Assembly (NCBI GenBank): GCA_018228685.1
Contig: CP073691.1
Location: 558,001-622,000 of the forward strand
Origin: Clostridiaceae bacterium Marseille-Q4149
Lineage (GTDB): Bacteria > Bacillota > Clostridia > Oscillospirales > Oscillospiraceae
Length of the DNA: 64,000 nt
Direction: 5' to 3'
Both the position numbers and the translations under genes were made by a program. This document shows, piece by piece, positions 61,987 through 64,000 of this stretch. How positions within the stretch are numbered: position 1 is the stretch's first letter; every line of letters starts with the position of its first letter. The notes under the pieces were generated by a model, which worked only from the letters and a program-made list of their open reading frames with translations, did not search any database and was not told the DNA's origin.

Positions 61987-62526
61987 ATGAGCAATCCCAT
62001 TGTTACCATCGAAATGGAGAACGGCAAGAAAATCACCGCCGAGCTGTATCCCGATATTGCGCCGCAGTCCGTGCGGAATTTCATCTCCCTGGCCAACTCC
62101 GGCTTCTATAACGGGCTGATTTTCCACCGCTGCATCTATGGCTTCATGATCCAGGGCGGCTGCCCCGACGGCACCGGCATGGGCGGCCCCGGCTACTGCA
62201 TCAAGGGCGAGTTCGCCGCCAACGGCGTGCCCAACGACCTGCGCCATACCCGGGGCGTTCTCAGCATGGCCCGGGCTCAGGCTATGGACTCCGCCGGCAG
62301 CCAGTTCTTCATCATGCATAAGGACGCTCCCCATCTGGACGGGCAGTACGCCGCCTTCGGCATGGTCATCGACGGCATGGACGTGGTGGACGAGATCGTC
62401 TCCCAGCCCAGAAACATGATCACCAACAAGCCTAAGAAGCCCCAGGTGATGAAGTCCGTCACCGTGGACACCCAGGGCGTGGAGTACCCGGAGCCTGGCA
62501 AGCTGCCGGACCCCTTCCACAAGTAA
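61987..62526 (+). CDS. Cyclophilin-type peptidyl-prolyl isomerase
   Basis: The 179-residue cytosolic enzyme has the catalytic Arg in FHRCIYGFMIQGG, the block AQAMDSAGSQFFIM and LDGQYAAFGMVIDGMDVVD. No signal peptide. Lies 15 bases after smpB behind AAAAGGAG. Confidence 0.95.
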   Translation: MSNPIVTIEMENGKKITAELYPDIAPQSVRNFISLANSGFYNGLIFHRCIYGFMIQGGCPDGTGMGGPGYCIKGEFAANGVPNDLRHTRGVLSMARAQAMDSAGSQFFIMHKDAPHLDGQYAAFGMVIDGMDVVDEIVSQPRNMITNKPKKPQVMKSVTVDTQGVEYPEPGKLPDPFHK

Positions 62527-62542
62527 AAATGTTTTCAAGGTA

Positions 62543-62566
62543 TCCGGGCCGGTTTCCCGGCCCGGA
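62543..62566 (+). terminator. 10-bp hairpin after the cyclophilin gene
   Basis: TCCGGGCCGG (62543-62552) and CCGGCCCGGA (62557-62566) around TTTC, 17 bases after the stop codon. No T-run. Confidence 0.55.
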
Positions 62567-62585
62567 CGCCTCCTATCCCATATAC

Positions 62586-62933
62586 GGGGCTGTACCGGTT
62601 TCGACGGGGGTGTGGAGGCAGGATAAGCGGGCGGCGGCGCCTGACCGCCTTAAAACGGGCAACTTTAAAATTAACTGACAACAATCGTATTGCTGTCGCT
62701 GCCTAACTAAAGGCAGCCGTCTGAACCGGAGAGGCCACAGGCCGGGGAAGGCGTCGTTGATGTGGCGGACGTGCGGCGGGTAAGAGTTGCCCCGCCCATG
62801 CATCATGACTCTACTGAACTGTGCAGTCTGGCCAGTGCCTGCCCAGGGAGGGAATGCTGAAACTGTCCTGCGCCCGGAGAAGGTCCTGTCAAAGTGCTTT
62901 CGGACAGGGGTTCGACTCCCCTCAGCTCCACCA
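62586..62933 (+). ncRNA. ssrA: tmRNA (ssrA)
   Basis: The 5' end GGGGCTG pairs with CAGCTCC before ACCA at the 3' end. The T-arm GGGTTCGACTCCC is followed by the acceptor stem and an encoded CCA (62931-62933). The tag reading frame ends with codons for NNRIAVAA and tandem stop codons TAA CTAA near 62703. Pseudoknot-forming stems follow. It rescues stalled ribosomes together with SmpB. Confidence 0.96.
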
Positions 62934-62990
62934 AAACAATATAATCCGAACCTTGTACCGATTGGTCATGGGTTCGGATTTATTGTTTTT
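62934..62990 (+). terminator. tmRNA terminator
   Basis: AATCCGAACC pairs with GGTTCGGATT, extended by A/T pairs, and is followed by TTTATTGTTTTT. Confidence 0.8.
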
Positions 62991-63013
62991 ATAGAAGAAG
63001 TTGAAGACTGGTA

Positions 63014-63065
63014 ATAAAGAAACCGGGAGGACTGCCGATCAGGGCAATCCTCCCGGTTTCTTTAT
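63014..63065. terminator. 23-bp near-perfect bidirectional terminator
   Basis: Arms 63014-63036 and 63043-63065 pair with a single G-T wobble; A- and T-rich ends on both sides. It ends the minus-strand gene at 63062-63247. Confidence 0.85.
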
Positions 63066-63247
63066 GTAGGTGCACTGTCTGAAATCTCCTTCTTTGCTTT
63101 CCATTCGGCAAATGCCTTTTTGCCACATTCGCTTTCGTAGTACTTCTGAATTACCGGAAGCAGACTCCGTGCCAGCGATTCAAAGACGTATTCCGGAATT
63201 TCGGCTGCATCAACACCAGTCTGGATATTGGCTTTTTCTGCGTTCAC
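63062..63247 (-). CDS. Small hypothetical protein of the right-hand element (61 aa)
   Basis: Starts with GTG at 63247 behind AAAGGAGG. Helical, charged, no membrane segment (YVFESLARSLLPVIQKYYES, then EWKAKKEI). Similar short proteins follow repA in clostridial ICEs; function unknown. Its stop lies inside the terminator arm. Confidence 0.6.
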   Translation of the reverse strand: MNAEKANIQTGVDAAEIPEYVFESLARSLLPVIQKYYESECGKKAFAEWKAKKEISDSAPT

Positions 63248-63368
63248 GTAGTACCTCCTTTATCGCTTCTGTAGAACATTTAGGCGCATTCGGGGACGAT
63301 CATAAGAAAAGATATTCCCCTGTGTTTTCTCGGCGCTTGTGGGGCGGAAAACACCTTGTTTTCGACCT

Positions 63369-63761
63369 TTATTCATGCAATATTGCGCCATCCTCTCTTG
63401 GCTGAATCAGCTTTGCGTCCGCTGGGTAGTTCAGCGTAATAAGCGCAGGCCTTCCCAAACCCTGCTTGCGCCGAACGATCAAGCCGCTGTACTCCAGCTC
63501 GCGGAAGATCCGCGTGGCGCTCTGGCGGCTGCGGTGGAGTTTGGTTTGTGCCTGCTCTAAGGTGAAGTACAGCCGGATCGTGCCGTCCGGCTCGACGTAG
63601 CCATTCTGGCGGGAAATGCTGGCTCTGTCCAGCAGCAGCGCATAGAGCACCTTCGCGTCGTTGCTGATGTCCCGCAGGGCTTCGTCTTGGAGAAGGAACC
63701 TCGGAAGCGGCACATAGGACGCCGCCGGGCTCTGCGCCGTGAGTTTGCAAAAAGTTTTCAT
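63369..63761 (-). CDS. repA: Replication initiator RepA N-terminal domain protein
   Basis: I choose ATG at 63761 (MKTFCKLTAQSPAASYVPLP), 4 bases after AGGAGG. The 130-residue protein matches the RepA_N winged helix (YVPLPRFLLQDEALRDISND, KVLYALLLDRASISRQNGYV, then TKLHRSRQSATRIFRELEYSG). Full RepA proteins are usually about twice as long, so this may be a short form or a truncated gene. It would start replication of the excised element. Confidence 0.8.
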   Translation of the reverse strand: MKTFCKLTAQSPAASYVPLPRFLLQDEALRDISNDAKVLYALLLDRASISRQNGYVEPDGTIRLYFTLEQAQTKLHRSRQSATRIFRELEYSGLIVRRKQGLGRPALITLNYPADAKLIQPREDGAILHE

Positions 63762-64000
63762 CTGACCTCCTATCCCATCCATCAATCCATCCATTTTTGT
63801 GTTGATTGATTGATAGATTGATTCTCTTGTATCTTGATTTATTTCTTATTAGTTAGAGCATGAATTTCAGTCCCGATGAGCGTCATGGAAACCGTCGTCC
63901 TGAAATCCGGTTGCGGTACGCTCCGGAGCGTCAGCTTGTCCACCGTCCGAAAAACCGGTGACGGAAAACCCACGTATGGAAAATCCCGTTGTGGTCAAAG
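63762..64000. other. Region upstream of repA with short repeats
   Basis: Near 63775-63825 the words ATCCATCAATCCATCCAT and TTGATTGATTGATAGATTGA repeat TGAT/ATCA units, and could be iterons or a protein-binding site for replication control. Further right I see no gene; the sequence continues beyond the window. Confidence 0.45.

Larger units (their letters stand above)
62934..64000. mobile_element. Start of a second mobile element next to tmRNA
   Basis: Directly beyond tmRNA the GC content falls and the genes change to mobile-element types: a small hypothetical protein and a RepA-like replication initiator. The 3' end of ssrA is a well-known attachment site for integrative elements. The recombinase and the far end are not in the window. 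Confidence 0.5.

Overview
The window comes from a spore-forming, gut-type Firmicute, most likely of the Oscillospiraceae (Flavonifractor/Oscillibacter-like). Signs are the GC-rich host genes, sporulation genes (spoVAC, spoIIID, a ylmC/ymxH remnant), strong AGGAGG ribosome binding sites, sortase-anchored surface proteins and conjugative elements of the type common in gut clostridia. No database search was possible; assignments rest on recognised motifs and family resemblance.

Layout. 1-15.7 kb is the end of an integrative conjugative element (ICE), all genes on the minus strand: small accessory proteins, a VirB2-like and a VirB6-like membrane protein, an NlpC/P60 hydrolase, PrgI, VirB4, three accessory proteins, VirD4 and an S1-domain protein. 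Its right end cuts the host gene spoVAC. 16-21 kb is host sequence: a yibE/F-like membrane protein, a gutted subtilase-type surface protein, queH and an FrhB-like iron-sulfur protein. 21.1-28.9 kb is an IS481-like remnant abutting a sortase-assembled pilus locus (signal peptidase, large LPXTG adhesin, major pilin, class C sortase, minor pilin, catalytically dead sortase homologue). 29.2-38.4 kb is an accessory island rich in remnants: a TnpV-MalQ chimera, DUF3848, an AAA/DUF4143 ATPase, a serine recombinase tail, a DruA-like fragment, an AlbA_2 regulator, ASCH, two GNAT proteins, Sel1 and GyrI-like proteins, and pieces of hydrolase, alcohol dehydrogenase and aldo/keto reductase genes. 38.5-51.9 kb is host core: uppP, ftsK/spoIIIE, asnS, an SDR, spoIIID, an ECF sigma/anti-sigma pair, a PfkB kinase, a cysteine desulfurase-like protein with DUF3343, and an ArsR-type regulator. 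52.1-61.4 kb is a cobalamin locus. 61.5-62.9 kb carries smpB, a cyclophilin and tmRNA; a second mobile element with repA begins just after tmRNA.

The most coherent new system is the cobalamin locus. A sigma-A promoter, an AdoCbl-type riboswitch and a terminator precede a 1391-residue cell-wall protein that combines a DUF4430 domain (the beta-domain fold of transcobalamin) with an alpha/alpha-barrel-like repeat region. It is followed by a DUF4430 lipoprotein, an ECF T component and one polypeptide fusing two ECF ATPases to a CbrT-like S component. This reads as surface capture, membrane hand-off and uptake of vitamin B12.

Other notable points are a ~190 bp multi-hairpin repeat present twice with compensatory stem changes, the ICE insertion in spoVAC, an attenuator-like leader before the ICE transfer operon, and repeated cases where a gene has lost its centre and keeps only its two ends.
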